A stretch of 64,000 nucleotides of DNA from Akanthomyces muscarius (taxonomy: Eukaryota; Ascomycota; Sordariomycetes; Hypocreales; Cordycipitaceae), in NCBI RefSeq assembly GCF_028009165.1, contig NC_079246.1, forward strand, positions 1,550,001 through 1,614,000, written 5' to 3'. A program made the translations under genes and the position numbers. The notes under the pieces are model-generated. The model did no database searches, was not told the DNA's origin, and saw only the letters and a program-made list of their open reading frames with translations. Every line of letters begins with the position of its first letter. Position 1 is the stretch's first letter. Shown here piece after piece: positions 10,017 to 19,767 of this stretch.

Positions 10017-12304
10017 TCACAGGTCCATTGCATGGGTATCATCTCTCAACTCTTCCACCCCAAGCTCCTTCTCCAGCTCATCGGCCACGAAGCCTTCGTA
10101 GTCGTCCAGGTTCTTCTGAACATGAATCTTGAACTTGATCACATCATTCAACATGCGGTCAATCTCGGTGTGCAGCTCTTCGCGCAGCGAGTTTGCTCTA
10201 AGAACCAGCTGTTCATACCTGCAGTCCAATCGTTAGCATCATGCTTTGAGAGATGGTCATCGCGTCAGACTTACTCGATAGTCGTGTTCATTTCACGTTG
10301 CTCCAAAAGCTGAACCGACTCAGTCAAACCGGCCCGCATTCTGGAAAGATCTCTCTCCATCTTCTCAATTTGCGTATCGGAAGCCATCTTTTGCGCCGTC
10401 GTCACTTCTCTCATGTTTTCGTATTCCTCTTCGGCAGCACGAACGCGGTGGTTGAGGGCCTCGACTTCACTTCGCTTGTCTTCGATGGCTTCCTTGATAC
10501 CGTCCAGAAGATCGTGATCCTTGATCATGGCGTCCATGGCTGCACTACGGCGTTCCGAGATTTCCTTGCGGAGCGACAGAAATCCGTTACGTACTTGGCC
10601 GCGCAAGTCAACATTGATAATGTGGCTGGGCTGGTAGCCGCTGGTAGCGTCCGCCAGTAGTCGGTCCGTAGCTCCAGACTTTGCGTTGTTCAACCCATAA
10701 AAGTTACTTGACGTAAAGTCGGAGCTGTCGTTGACCGTGAGACGGAGTTCGTAGTCCTTTCCCTTGGCATTGGCTGCGCCCGGTGGAAGTAACGCAATTT
10801 GGTATGCGAGCGAGTTGTACCTTTTCACCTGGTCTTCCAGATCGTCTAGCTTCTGGCTCGCTTCGGCTTCCTTCTCGGCCACCTTCTTCTTAATTTCGTC
10901 CAGTCGTTGACTGGCAGATTCGATTCCTTTTTGTAGACGCTCCTTCTCAGATGTCATGCGGTCGATATCCTGCATGCTGATACCCAAGGCATCTACCGAT
11001 TTCTGAAGACCTCTCCGCTCCTCGTCTGCTTCTTTGAGCTCGTCATTCAACTTCTCCAGCTCCTCTTGCAGGACTTGTATTCTGTTTTCGTACTTTTGGG
11101 AGCGCTGGACAGCGAGGTGGTTGTAGTCTTCAAACTTGACCTTGTCCTCCTCCATGATTTTGAAATGGTCATCAAGAACAGCAGGATCGGGGGTTGATTT
11201 CTCCAAATCGGCAATCTCCTTTAGAAGGCGTGCATTCTCAGCTTCAAGCATCTCCAGCTCCGAGGTATATCTGCCGTTGGAGCGATCAAAAGCCTGTGCC
11301 ATGGATGACACATGCGGTGCTAGCACTTTTTCTGCATCCTCATCACCAATGTCCTCATCCATTGCTAGCCAGTCTCGGTAGGCGCTGCTGAGAAAGTCGA
11401 AAATGATGTGGTCACCGCTAACATCAACCCCAGCATCCATACATGCGTAGTCGTATCTTCTGGCGACATAGCCGTCGAGCATCTGCGCAAGCTGCATCAT
11501 CCAGTAAAGAAGGCCCAAGAATGTAGACCAATTTTGGCCACCAACAGCGGCAATTTGACTCTTGGTGATGCTTCTCTCAAAAGGATAGCGCAGCTGCTTC
11601 AGAATGGGAGGCACTTCTTGGTCGATGTTCTTCTGAAATCGATGGCTGGGATCAATCCGGTGGTAGAGCCATTGAAACATGTAGTTGAAGTCTTTTTGCG
11701 TTGGCGATTTCATGACGTTGGGCGACAGAACATGCTTCATTTCGAGCTCAAAGTTATTTTGCGTCATATACTCCATCAGTTCCTGTCCGATTCGCGCTTG
11801 GAAAGCTCTATCCTTGAGCGGTCGGGGATCTTTAGGCACCCCGGCGGGTTGATGCGTCGTTTGGAAGAAGCTTTGATGGTTGTTTACAGGGCCGTTCATG
11901 GAGGAACGCGGGCGAAATACGCTGCTTCGTCGTTCGTTTTCCGTCGAGGTGCGTGCCGCGGCGGGGGTTCCCATAGTCGCAGCGTACGCAGCCTTTGGTG
12001 CAAGCGACTGTCTCTTGACTGAGGAGAGCCCAAGGTCTGCAAGGTTGGATCCGGACGAGGTGCGCGAAAAGAGTGGCTGGCTAGGACGGTTGGCCAAGGA
12101 CTGCCTAGATCCTGATTGAGCCCGCACATGGCCGCTGGCGTTGCGCTTCATGGTCGATCCGGGCGCGGGTATTCCTGTATTTGGGTTCAGGCCTCCAAGG
12201 GTCTGCAGCATTACCAGTTAGTCTCGTTGCGCTTGTCGCAAGCCGCAAGCAATTCATACCTCGCGGGGCCTGCGGACGCTCCACAAGCCGGTGTCTTGCG
12301 ACAT
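10017..12304 (-). CDS. NDC80: Ndc80/Hec1, outer kinetochore microtubule-binding subunit
   Basis: Three exons: 12304-12260 (15 codons, [15 protein letters not shown]), 12202-10275 and 10218-10017. The introns are 57 and 56 nt; the product is 724 aa. A basic, Ser-rich N-terminal tail (about 1-110) precedes the calponin-homology domain (about 115-250), which includes [33 protein letters not shown] and [17 protein letters not shown]. Long coiled coils follow (about 310-700). Ndc80 pairs with Nuf2 and couples kinetochores to spindle microtubules. The small first exon was placed from its GAG|GTATG donor and a ctgcag acceptor, giving the N-terminus continuing into [12 protein letters not shown]. It is divergently transcribed from PEX14 across a 587-bp spacer. 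Confidence 0.93.
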
Positions 12305-12891
12305 GATAAAAGTGCTGCGCAGTAGTAGCAGAGGTTTCTCGGCAGGTAAGCGGAAGTGCTCCAAGCTTCCGACCGCGAGAAATTAAGTTGCAGGATGATT
12401 TGTCGCAAGTATGACAAAGTCTAGAATGAATGTGTCGTGGAGGATGGATGCATGGATTGTTGCTAGGCGGGAAAGTAAACAAGTGTCCCCTCGCGCGCTT
12501 TGATTGGTGGATGCGACTGGGGGCGACCCGTTTGGCCACAATACGCGCCACGAGGGCACGTGACGTGGCTAGTAAGACTCTGCTAAAAAGCGGTAGCCTG
12601 GGGGGTCCTTCAACAAGCCACCACAGCCACTGAAGCCGCCCCTGCAGCACCAGCCGCACTAACAATTTAGGCAGTGAGCCCTTCTGGCAATTCAGTTGGC
12701 AAGTCCGCCGAAGTCCAGAGCTACCTCGGCACAGTCCGTCGGCCTTTCACCACGGCTCCACATTTACCGAACGCAGCACACCACATGTTCCCTCGTCATC
12801 TTTCTTCCCCAGCTTTCGCTCTCTCCTGCCAATCCAGCTTCCATCCGGCAACTCGACTTTCAAGAAAGTATTTTGAAAGTCTCGACCAGTC
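12305..12891. promoter_or_regulatory. Shared divergent promoter NDC80 / PEX14
   Basis: 587 bp lie between the two opposing ATGs. No TATA box is obvious. The PEX14 side is C/T-rich. A CACGTG E-box-like hexamer sits near 12558 (gggcacgtgacg). Whether expression is shared cannot be told. Confidence 0.4.
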
Positions 12892-14115
12892 ATGGCGATT
12901 CGCGAGGACCTTGTGGCCTCTGCGGTAAGTTTAACCCCTATGCGCCATCGCTGTAGTGATTGACTTTTGCTGACTGAAGCTCTGTGCAGGTCCAATGTAC
13001 GTGGGATGAATCCCCAGCCTCCATCCGATCTGCCTCGCTGACTCCGTCACAGTTCTGCAGGACCCCAATGTCGCCTCCTCTTCTGTTGAAAACAGAGTCG
13101 GATTTTTGCGATCAAAGAACTTGACGCAAGAAGAGATTGACCATGCGCTCTCCCGAACTGGCGCGGTTGCGTCGCCCGCCGTCGGAGCAGCCTACTCGCC
13201 ACAGGGCGCCCCCCAGCCATACTACCCGCCATACCAGCAGCAGGCATGGCAGCCACAGCCTCCTCCCCGGCGCGACTGGAGGGATTGGTTCATCATGGCC
13301 ACACTAGTCAGTGGCGTGAGCTACGGCGTCTACGCCCTAGGCAAGGTAAGCTCGCGCCCGCGTTTGCGAGATTCTGATACATCAACTAACACTTGGAATA
13401 GCGCTATGTATATCCTTTGATTGCCCCTCCCACCCCGGAGAAGCTGGAGCAGGACAAAAAGTCCATCGAGGACCAGTTTGAGCGAGCATTCGTCTTGGTG
13501 GAGCAGCTTGCCAAGGATACCGAAGAGCTCAAGCAGACTGAACAACAGCGAACCGAGAAGCTCGATGCGGCCCTGGCAGAACTCGAAACTGTCATGTCAG
13601 ACCTCAAGACGGCGAATCGACGACGAGACGATGATGCTCAGCGCATCCGTGAAGACATCCAAGGCCTCAAAGACGCCATTCCCAAGGCCATGGAGAGCCA
13701 GAAGACTCAGGCTGACAACCGCCTGTACGAGATTAACACTGAGCTGACGAGTCTCAAGACTCTCGTCTCTCAGCGCATGACCAGTGGAAGCAGCTCGACC
13801 AGCGGCTACTCTCGACCCGGCGCATCCTCCACTCCCGCCGCCGCACCACCTGCTCCTGCCGCTACCACTCCTAAGCCCGCGACAGTTTCCGATCCTGCCG
13901 CTACCAGCACCGAGACTGCCAGTACCGAAAAGGCCCCCGAGCCCGCCAAGGGCGCCGAGTCTCCGAGGACTCTCTCCCAGAGCCCCTTCAACAAGGGTTC
14001 TGGCAAGGCTTCTATTCCTGCCTGGCAGATGGCCATGGCTAATAAGAACGGTGCTGGAGCCTCCTCGGCCGCAAGCGAAAGCAACGCTGGCGAGGGTGCT
14101 TCTAGCAGCTCCTAA
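12892..14115 (+). CDS. PEX14: Peroxin 14, docking factor for peroxisomal import receptors
   Basis: Four exons: 12892-12924, 12990-12996 (7 nt), 13053-13345 and 13402-14115; 348 aa. Pex14 sits on the peroxisomal membrane and binds WxxxF motifs of Pex5 and Pex20. The N-terminal domain (1-50) reads AIREDLVASAVQFLQDPNV and RVGFLRSKNLTQEEIDHAL, typical of the family. A Pro/Gln/Tyr stretch, a hydrophobic segment (WFIMATLVSGVSYGVYALG), a coiled coil (about 125-230) and a Ser/Thr/Ala/Pro-rich tail follow. The 7-nt microexon GTCCAAT is needed to encode V-Q-F in the docking helix; both flanking introns (65, 56 nt) have GT-AG ends. Its likely partner receptor Pex20 is encoded at 46159-47337 in this window. 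Confidence 0.92.
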
Positions 14116-14914
14116 AGCCCAATGTGCTAGGAGCTTGTACAATACGATATACCAGGACAAATTGGAGCATTGCGAATCGGGCAGTTAGTGCGTGTTCAGC
14201 CTTGTGTTTCAATGCAGGATATGACTACATTATTTCGGAAATTATGGGTTTTGGGAAAGTTTGGCCGATAGTTACACAAGGAGCTAATGTGCTATCAGCA
14301 ATTGGATTAAATCTATACCATGTACGAAGCAATTACAGGATAACTACACTACTGGAGTCTCACCTATGCGTTGAGCTGAGCCTGCGGTGTGATAAATGCC
14401 AACAACGCTCCGATTACGCCCCCGACCATGAAATCTGGGCCAAGCGGACGAAATCAAGAAATTGACGTCGGATAAAACAAACCGAAGAATTCGAATTAAG
14501 CTCTTGGGTTTTATATCAAGAGTTGTCATGCTTGCGCCGTTGAGCCGAGGCATGTATGCTGCCGCTAGACTAGCGCTTGTCCTATTCGCCCAACAAGCCG
14601 GGGTTGGCGGACTCTAATTGAGGGGTGTAGATTTGATAGCCGCATCTATGATCTTGCAATTCGGCAATGTGCCACTTTTTCTTCTTGCCTCCGACTTCGC
14701 TTGCTGCATCTCTCGTCGTTTCTTCTCACCACTCATCTTCCAATCAAGGGATTTATTCAGAGCCAGGCTTGAAACCTTTAGCGCATTGCCAGACACTCGA
14801 GTGTGTGTTAGTGCAGAGACCAGATTCACCCGACAGCGGGCGTCGTTCGACACCGTCCACGCAGAGTTACCAGCTTTCAGCCGCTTCACTGCCCAAAGAA
14901 AAAAAAGACAAAAA
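14116..14914. other. PEX14 3' flank and hydrolase promoter
   Basis: No gene seen. An open frame extends upstream of the hydrolase ATG from 14618, but its predicted residues are not part of the enzyme family and the ATG at 14915 has an A-rich leader typical of fungal starts. Confidence 0.55.
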
Positions 14915-16488
14915 ATGGTGTTGCAGGCCGACACCGACCCCGAGGTCACTCTGGCGCTCATCCAGTCGGCAAAGTCCAAGTACGCGTGGAACGCCGTCCG
15001 CCGCATCCCCCTGGCCGCATGGGTCGCCACGCAGCACGCCCTGGGCTGGTCAGAGCAGTCGCAGTATGTCGACCTCTGGACGCGCCTCGCCGTGGGCGTC
15101 GGCCAATCGTTCTTCTCCGGCCAGGACGGCCCCACGTCCATTGCTGAGCTCCAGGCCATGACGCTGCGGCCACGGAGCGTGCCCGGCGGGACCTGGATCA
15201 GCGAGTACACGGCGCCGGCGCCGCCAGAAACGGGCGCCGTCGATGCCGTCATGGGCGCCGTCCGTAGCATGGTCCGCTTCGAGGACGACGTCGCGCGGCT
15301 GACGAGGACGCCGGCGCAGGTCTCCGTCGAGGCGGAGTGGACGGCGTACAGGCCCGGCGCCAAAGGGGCGGCGCTGCCAGACATTCCGGAAAAAGAGAGA
15401 TATAAGGAGATGATGAAGGATGTGACGGACCCGACGACGATTTTGTATCTACATGGAGGCGGATACTTGATGCTGGATCCCAAGTCGCACCGGCCGTTTC
15501 TGAAGCAGCTGTGCAAGCGTGCGGGCGGTCGCGGCTACTCTGTGCGGTATCGTCTTTCGCCGCAAGGAGTGTTTCCGGCGGCGCTGTTGGATGCGTTTGT
15601 TTCATATTTGACCTTGCTGTATCCGCCGCCTGACGCCTTTCACGAGCCCGTTAAACCGCAGCACATTGTCATTGCTGGCGATAGGTACGCTCCCCCAAGC
15701 TTGACTCACATGGCTGCTCCCCTTCTCCCTATTGGATCCGTCTGGCTTACAGTGTGTCTGTTGACAGTGCGGGAGGAAACTTGACTCTATCACTCTTGCA
15801 ACTTCTTTTGGAGCTGCGACGCAACAGTGTCCGCGTCGCATGGTACGGCGAGGAGCGCGAAATTCCTCTCCCCGCCGGTGCCGCCTGCAACTCACCGTGG
15901 CTGGATGTCACGCACAGCCTCATCCCCCACGGCGGCGACAAGCCGCTCAAGTACGACGTGACATCGCTACCCGTGCCAGAGACAGGCTGGATGCCGAACA
16001 CGCGCGAGGACCACCTTTGGCCGGCCAGCCCTCCGCGCCTCAACATTTACGCCGACGACCACCTCGTCGCGCACCCGCTCGTCTCCCTCGTGGGCACGCG
16101 GCCCGAGGACTGGGCCGGGTCGCCGCCCATCTACATCTGCACCGGGTGGGAGCACCTGGGCACGGAGGCGCGCGTGTTTGCGCGCCGACTCGCCACCAAG
16201 ACGGACGTGCCGGTCGTGTTTGACGACTACGAGGCCATGCCGCACTGCTTTGCGCTGATTATCCCGACCGCGCCGACGGCGGAGCACTGCTGGAAAGGGT
16301 GGTCCGGGTTCATCAAGCGCTGCGTCCACGAGCCCGAGCAGATTGAGAGCAAGGCGACAAGGATCAAGCCAAAGACGCTCGTTGAAGAGGTTGTGGATTT
16401 TGAGAAGATATTGGAAATGAGTGATGATGAAGCTCGGGCTATTTTTGACTCGCAAAATTCACCTTTCAAAGTTGCACCCCGATTGTAG
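14915..16488 (+). CDS. Alpha/beta hydrolase fold-3 (HSL-type) esterase/lipase
   Basis: Two exons, 14915-15684 and 15768-16488, with an 83-nt intron inside the nucleophile motif (GAT AG|T GCG); 496 aa. The oxyanion-hole motif is H180-G-G-G183. The nucleophile motif GDSAGG carries Ser257, and the His is likely H416 in AMPHCF. This is the hormone-sensitive-lipase/GDXG family that hydrolyses carboxyl esters. No signal peptide is seen, so it is probably intracellular. The last three residues are PRL, only loosely like a peroxisomal PTS1. It lies upstream of, and codirectional with, the Baeyer-Villiger enzyme, whose ester products such a hydrolase could cleave; this link is inference. Natural substrate unknown. 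Confidence 0.85.
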
Positions 16489-17356
16489 ATGTATGTATTC
16501 CTTTCTACACAATTATATTGCTGTAGTTTATAAAATATAGGAAAAGGCGTTTTCTAGGGCCATGTATTAGTATAAAGCTGAAGGTGCTTATTGCGATTCA
16601 TTTTTTTCGTATGTAAATATGCAAGCGACAGCTTCTCAGCAGAATAAGCGCAAGACTTCGAAACCTATTTTTGGGCGAGAGTCTATACGCAATACGCCAT
16701 ATATCGCAGAACTGCTGCTCATGCCTGTTGCTTAGAAATACAGTTTCGGCTTGGAAACATAGCTTCACGGGGACCATGCGCAAATGGCTCACGATGGCCA
16801 ATGACGGCATTGTAAGTTTGCATACTGCTATTGCTAATTGGGACGGGGCTCTTCCCTTATTCCGGGTTCCCGCTTCTGTCACGCTGTGTCGTGGTGATGC
16901 CGCCCAATAGGTTTGAAGACTGTTGGCTATTGCACATAGCAGTAGGTCGCCGGCTCTACATTAAGCCGGTACTGGTAATCAACAGCCAACGGAGCCGGAC
17001 TTCGGCTCCGGCCATATACAGGCATAGTGCCGCACGCCATTACATATACGCCAATAAAGTAAAAAAGGCGAGTGGGCCGCTCGACCCTGGCTGAAGCGGA
17101 CGCGGAGACGGCACGATCTGCCTCCCCCAACCCTTGGCTGATTACTCGATAAGGCAACAACATTCGGAAACGCCATCTGCACCGGCGCACCGGTCAACAT
17201 TTCAGATCTACGCTTTTGCCTTTCGAAGAACATTTACGCAATTACTTATAAATACCAGCAGTGCCACCGTCCGGAGAAGGCTGCAAGGGAAAAGCTTCCA
17301 GATCTTATTCCCTATTCCCTTCTTTAGTGCTCTAGCCACTAAACATACATGCCAAG
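16489..17356. other. Hydrolase 3' flank and monooxygenase promoter
   Basis: No gene supported. It holds the TATA box of the downstream monooxygenase. A short GC-rich hairpin-like stretch, GGAGCCGGACTTCGGCTCC, lies at 16990-17008. Confidence 0.5.
17247..17254 (+). promoter_or_regulatory. TATA box of the Baeyer-Villiger monooxygenase gene
   Basis: TATAAATA lies 110 nt upstream of the ATG at 17357, a common distance for inducible fungal genes. Confidence 0.5.
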
Positions 17357-18829
17357 ATGGTCGACGATAAAAGCTCAAGCGAGAGTTTCACATACGATGT
17401 AGTCATCGTTGGGGCCGGCGTTTCCGGGATCAACACCGCCTACCGTCTTCAAACGCAAGCGCCTCCTGGAACAACATATGCCGTGCTCGAAGCTCGTGGC
17501 GAAACTGGCGGTACATGGGACTTGTTTCGCTATCCGGGCATTCGTTCAGATACCGATATATTCACCTACAGCTTCTCTTGGAATCCCTGGCCGAAAACAG
17601 ACACGTTTGCGTCAGGGGAGGAGATACACCACTACATACGCCAATCTGCAGAACAGGCCGGAATTTACCAACATATTCGCTTTCGGCACGCGGTGAAGAC
17701 GGCAAATTGGAACTCCAAAGAGGCTGTTTGGGATCTGTTCACCTCCAGCGGCGGGACCGGGAGCCCTGAAATCTACCGCGCTCGCAGCATATTTTGGTGC
17801 ACGGGCTATTACGACTACGAGGAACCCTTGCAATCGCAAATTCCTGGAATTGGCAACTTCCAAGGCAAAGTCATCCACCCGCAATTTTGGCCGAAAGACT
17901 ATGACTACACTGGGAAAGACATTGTTATTATTGGTAGTGGCGCGACCGCTGTGAGCATCGTGCCTGCAGTAGCCCAGAAGGCGAAGCATGTCACGATGCT
18001 ACAAAGAAGTCCAACCTACATCATACCGCAACCAAAGTCGAACCCTTTCACCACCACAGCCTTTGCGATTCTCCCGATGTGGATAGCTCATTGGCTGGTC
18101 CAGGTGTTCTGGATCACTCAGTATCAAGTCTTGATGCTGATGTGTCAGAACTTTCCAGGTTTGGTCAGAAAGGTCATTCGGTATACCAATATGAGACATC
18201 TACCTCACGATTACGCCGTGGATCTACATTTCAAGCCATACTATCGTCCGTGGGACCAGCGAGTCTGTGCGGCGGTCGACGGAGACCTGTTTGCTGCGAT
18301 CCGCGCCGGCAGCGCCAGTGTGGTGACTGATACCATTCAAGCGATCAACGGAAATGAGATGAAATTATCGTCGGGACAGGTCCTCCATCCTGACATTATT
18401 GTTACCGCGACGGGCCTGAAGCTGAGAATTGGCGGAGGCGCAAAGCTGACAATTGACAACAAAACGTTTGATCTGACAACAAAATTCATGTGGAAGAATG
18501 TCATGCTACAAGATCTACCAAATACATTCTTTGCTGTGGGCTCACCCGATATATCTTGGACGCTTTTGGCAGATTGTGCCGCAGTGCTGGCTGTCAGGCT
18601 GATGTGGGAGCTGAAGAGGAAGGATGCGACGGTTGTGCAGCCGTATCTCGAATACCCCGAGAACATGACTGTCAGACCAATGCTGGGTCTTCAATCCAAT
18701 TATGTGAAAAAAGCCGAAGGCACGGTTCCGAAAGCTGGTACCGGGGTCTGGAGTCCACGACCTAGCTACCTGGTGGATAGATACATTGCTAAATGGGGAG
18801 ATATCGAGACCGGCCTAAAATATGAGTAG
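17357..18829 (+). CDS. EthA-like Baeyer-Villiger monooxygenase (class B flavoprotein)
   Basis: Intronless, 490 aa. Two Rossmann motifs are present: G19-A-G-V-S-G24 for FAD and G193-S-G-A-T-A198 for NADPH. The Baeyer-Villiger fingerprint region reads F168-Q-G-K-V-I-H-P-Q-F-W-P179, with Pro where the consensus FxGxxxHxxxWP has a variable residue. GGTWDLFRYPGIRSDTDIF resembles EthA and related enzymes. The family inserts oxygen next to ketones, turning them into esters or lactones, or oxidises sulphur. Substrate cannot be read from sequence. The gene converges on an oleate hydratase and follows an esterase, so a long-chain keto acid is a chemically reasonable guess. Lack of introns and the bacterial-like class are noted but not proof of transfer. 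Confidence 0.85.
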   Translation: MVDDKSSSESFTYDVVIVGAGVSGINTAYRLQTQAPPGTTYAVLEARGETGGTWDLFRYPGIRSDTDIFTYSFSWNPWPKTDTFASGEEIHHYIRQSAEQAGIYQHIRFRHAVKTANWNSKEAVWDLFTSSGGTGSPEIYRARSIFWCTGYYDYEEPLQSQIPGIGNFQGKVIHPQFWPKDYDYTGKDIVIIGSGATAVSIVPAVAQKAKHVTMLQRSPTYIIPQPKSNPFTTTAFAILPMWIAHWLVQVFWITQYQVLMLMCQNFPGLVRKVIRYTNMRHLPHDYAVDLHFKPYYRPWDQRVCAAVDGDLFAAIRAGSASVVTDTIQAINGNEMKLSSGQVLHPDIIVTATGLKLRIGGGAKLTIDNKTFDLTTKFMWKNVMLQDLPNTFFAVGSPDISWTLLADCAAVLAVRLMWELKRKDATVVQPYLEYPENMTVRPMLGLQSNYVKKAEGTVPKAGTGVWSPRPSYLVDRYIAKWGDIETGLKYE

Positions 18830-19767
18830 ATACATCTGCCTGAAAACCAGAGTAAAACAGTTGGCAAGACAACCATAGATTGAACTTACTATACCTTTCA
18901 AGTATGCATTGCATGGTGAATGTCAATTAAATAGGTAGACACTAACTATTCCATAAATAATACGCGAGTTTCTTCTATCGAAAGATTTCTGTCACCTTAA
19001 CTGAGTGCTCCCCGTGTAAGTGACAGAGCTGGACGTTTTACCTGAAAATGAGCGAATACCTTAGAAAATCGTACGGGAAACCTGCAGTGCTGATATTCTC
19101 ATTTCAAACCCGACCGCAGCTTACTGAGCGCATATGACTGGACTTGAGCACTGCAGAACGACCCCTAGGTTGCCTTTCGCACAAGACGGGTGGTGCGGCT
19201 GCTGTGGTGGCGAAGGAGACGCGAGCCAGGAAGGCTTCGACCCATTCAAATGTACGAATCTATTTTATGGAAATCTTTTCGAAATCAGCAAATATTTTTA
19301 ACCAACTTGGAGCAGAAAGGTTCTCCCCAATCCGCTGTTGATCGCGTTGCCAGCTGCCAAGTTAGGGAAGGCTTCCACACACAGAGCCTGCCCGCCCAAA
19401 GCGACGAGCTGACTGCACCGCATTTCAGTCTATGAAGTAGATCAAGGCTGCTTGGGTCTTCATTCTTACTATCTTCCACTATAATATTTGGCTATAATAA
19501 CATCTCAATTTTAAGCATTTAGGGGTTTTTTTTTAATCAATATACCTAACGCTACACATCGGTTGCTTTAGTGTAGCACACTTTTTAGTACTATCTATAT
19601 ATGTACTTGTAGAAAGCTCATTTTAAAAAATAGTAAGAAACGGCTAGATTTTAGATTCGCTTTCATAGTCAAAGTTATTCATAACTATCTCTAAGATAGG
19701 ATTGAAAAACTGCGATATGCGGATGCTCGTATTTCGCTGTCTCTGGTGCACCAGAAACCTAGACTGG
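18830..19767. other. Convergent 3' spacer with AT-rich stretch
   Basis: Shared 3' region between the monooxygenase and oleate hydratase. 19480-19700 is clearly AT-rich with runs of T and A, unlike the flanks. No open frame of coding quality. Confidence 0.5.

Noticed and set aside
19480..19700. AT-rich stretch as a RIP-mutated transposon
   Set aside because: Only about 200 bp, with no repeats, terminal inverted repeats or coding remnants; fits ordinary 3' flank.
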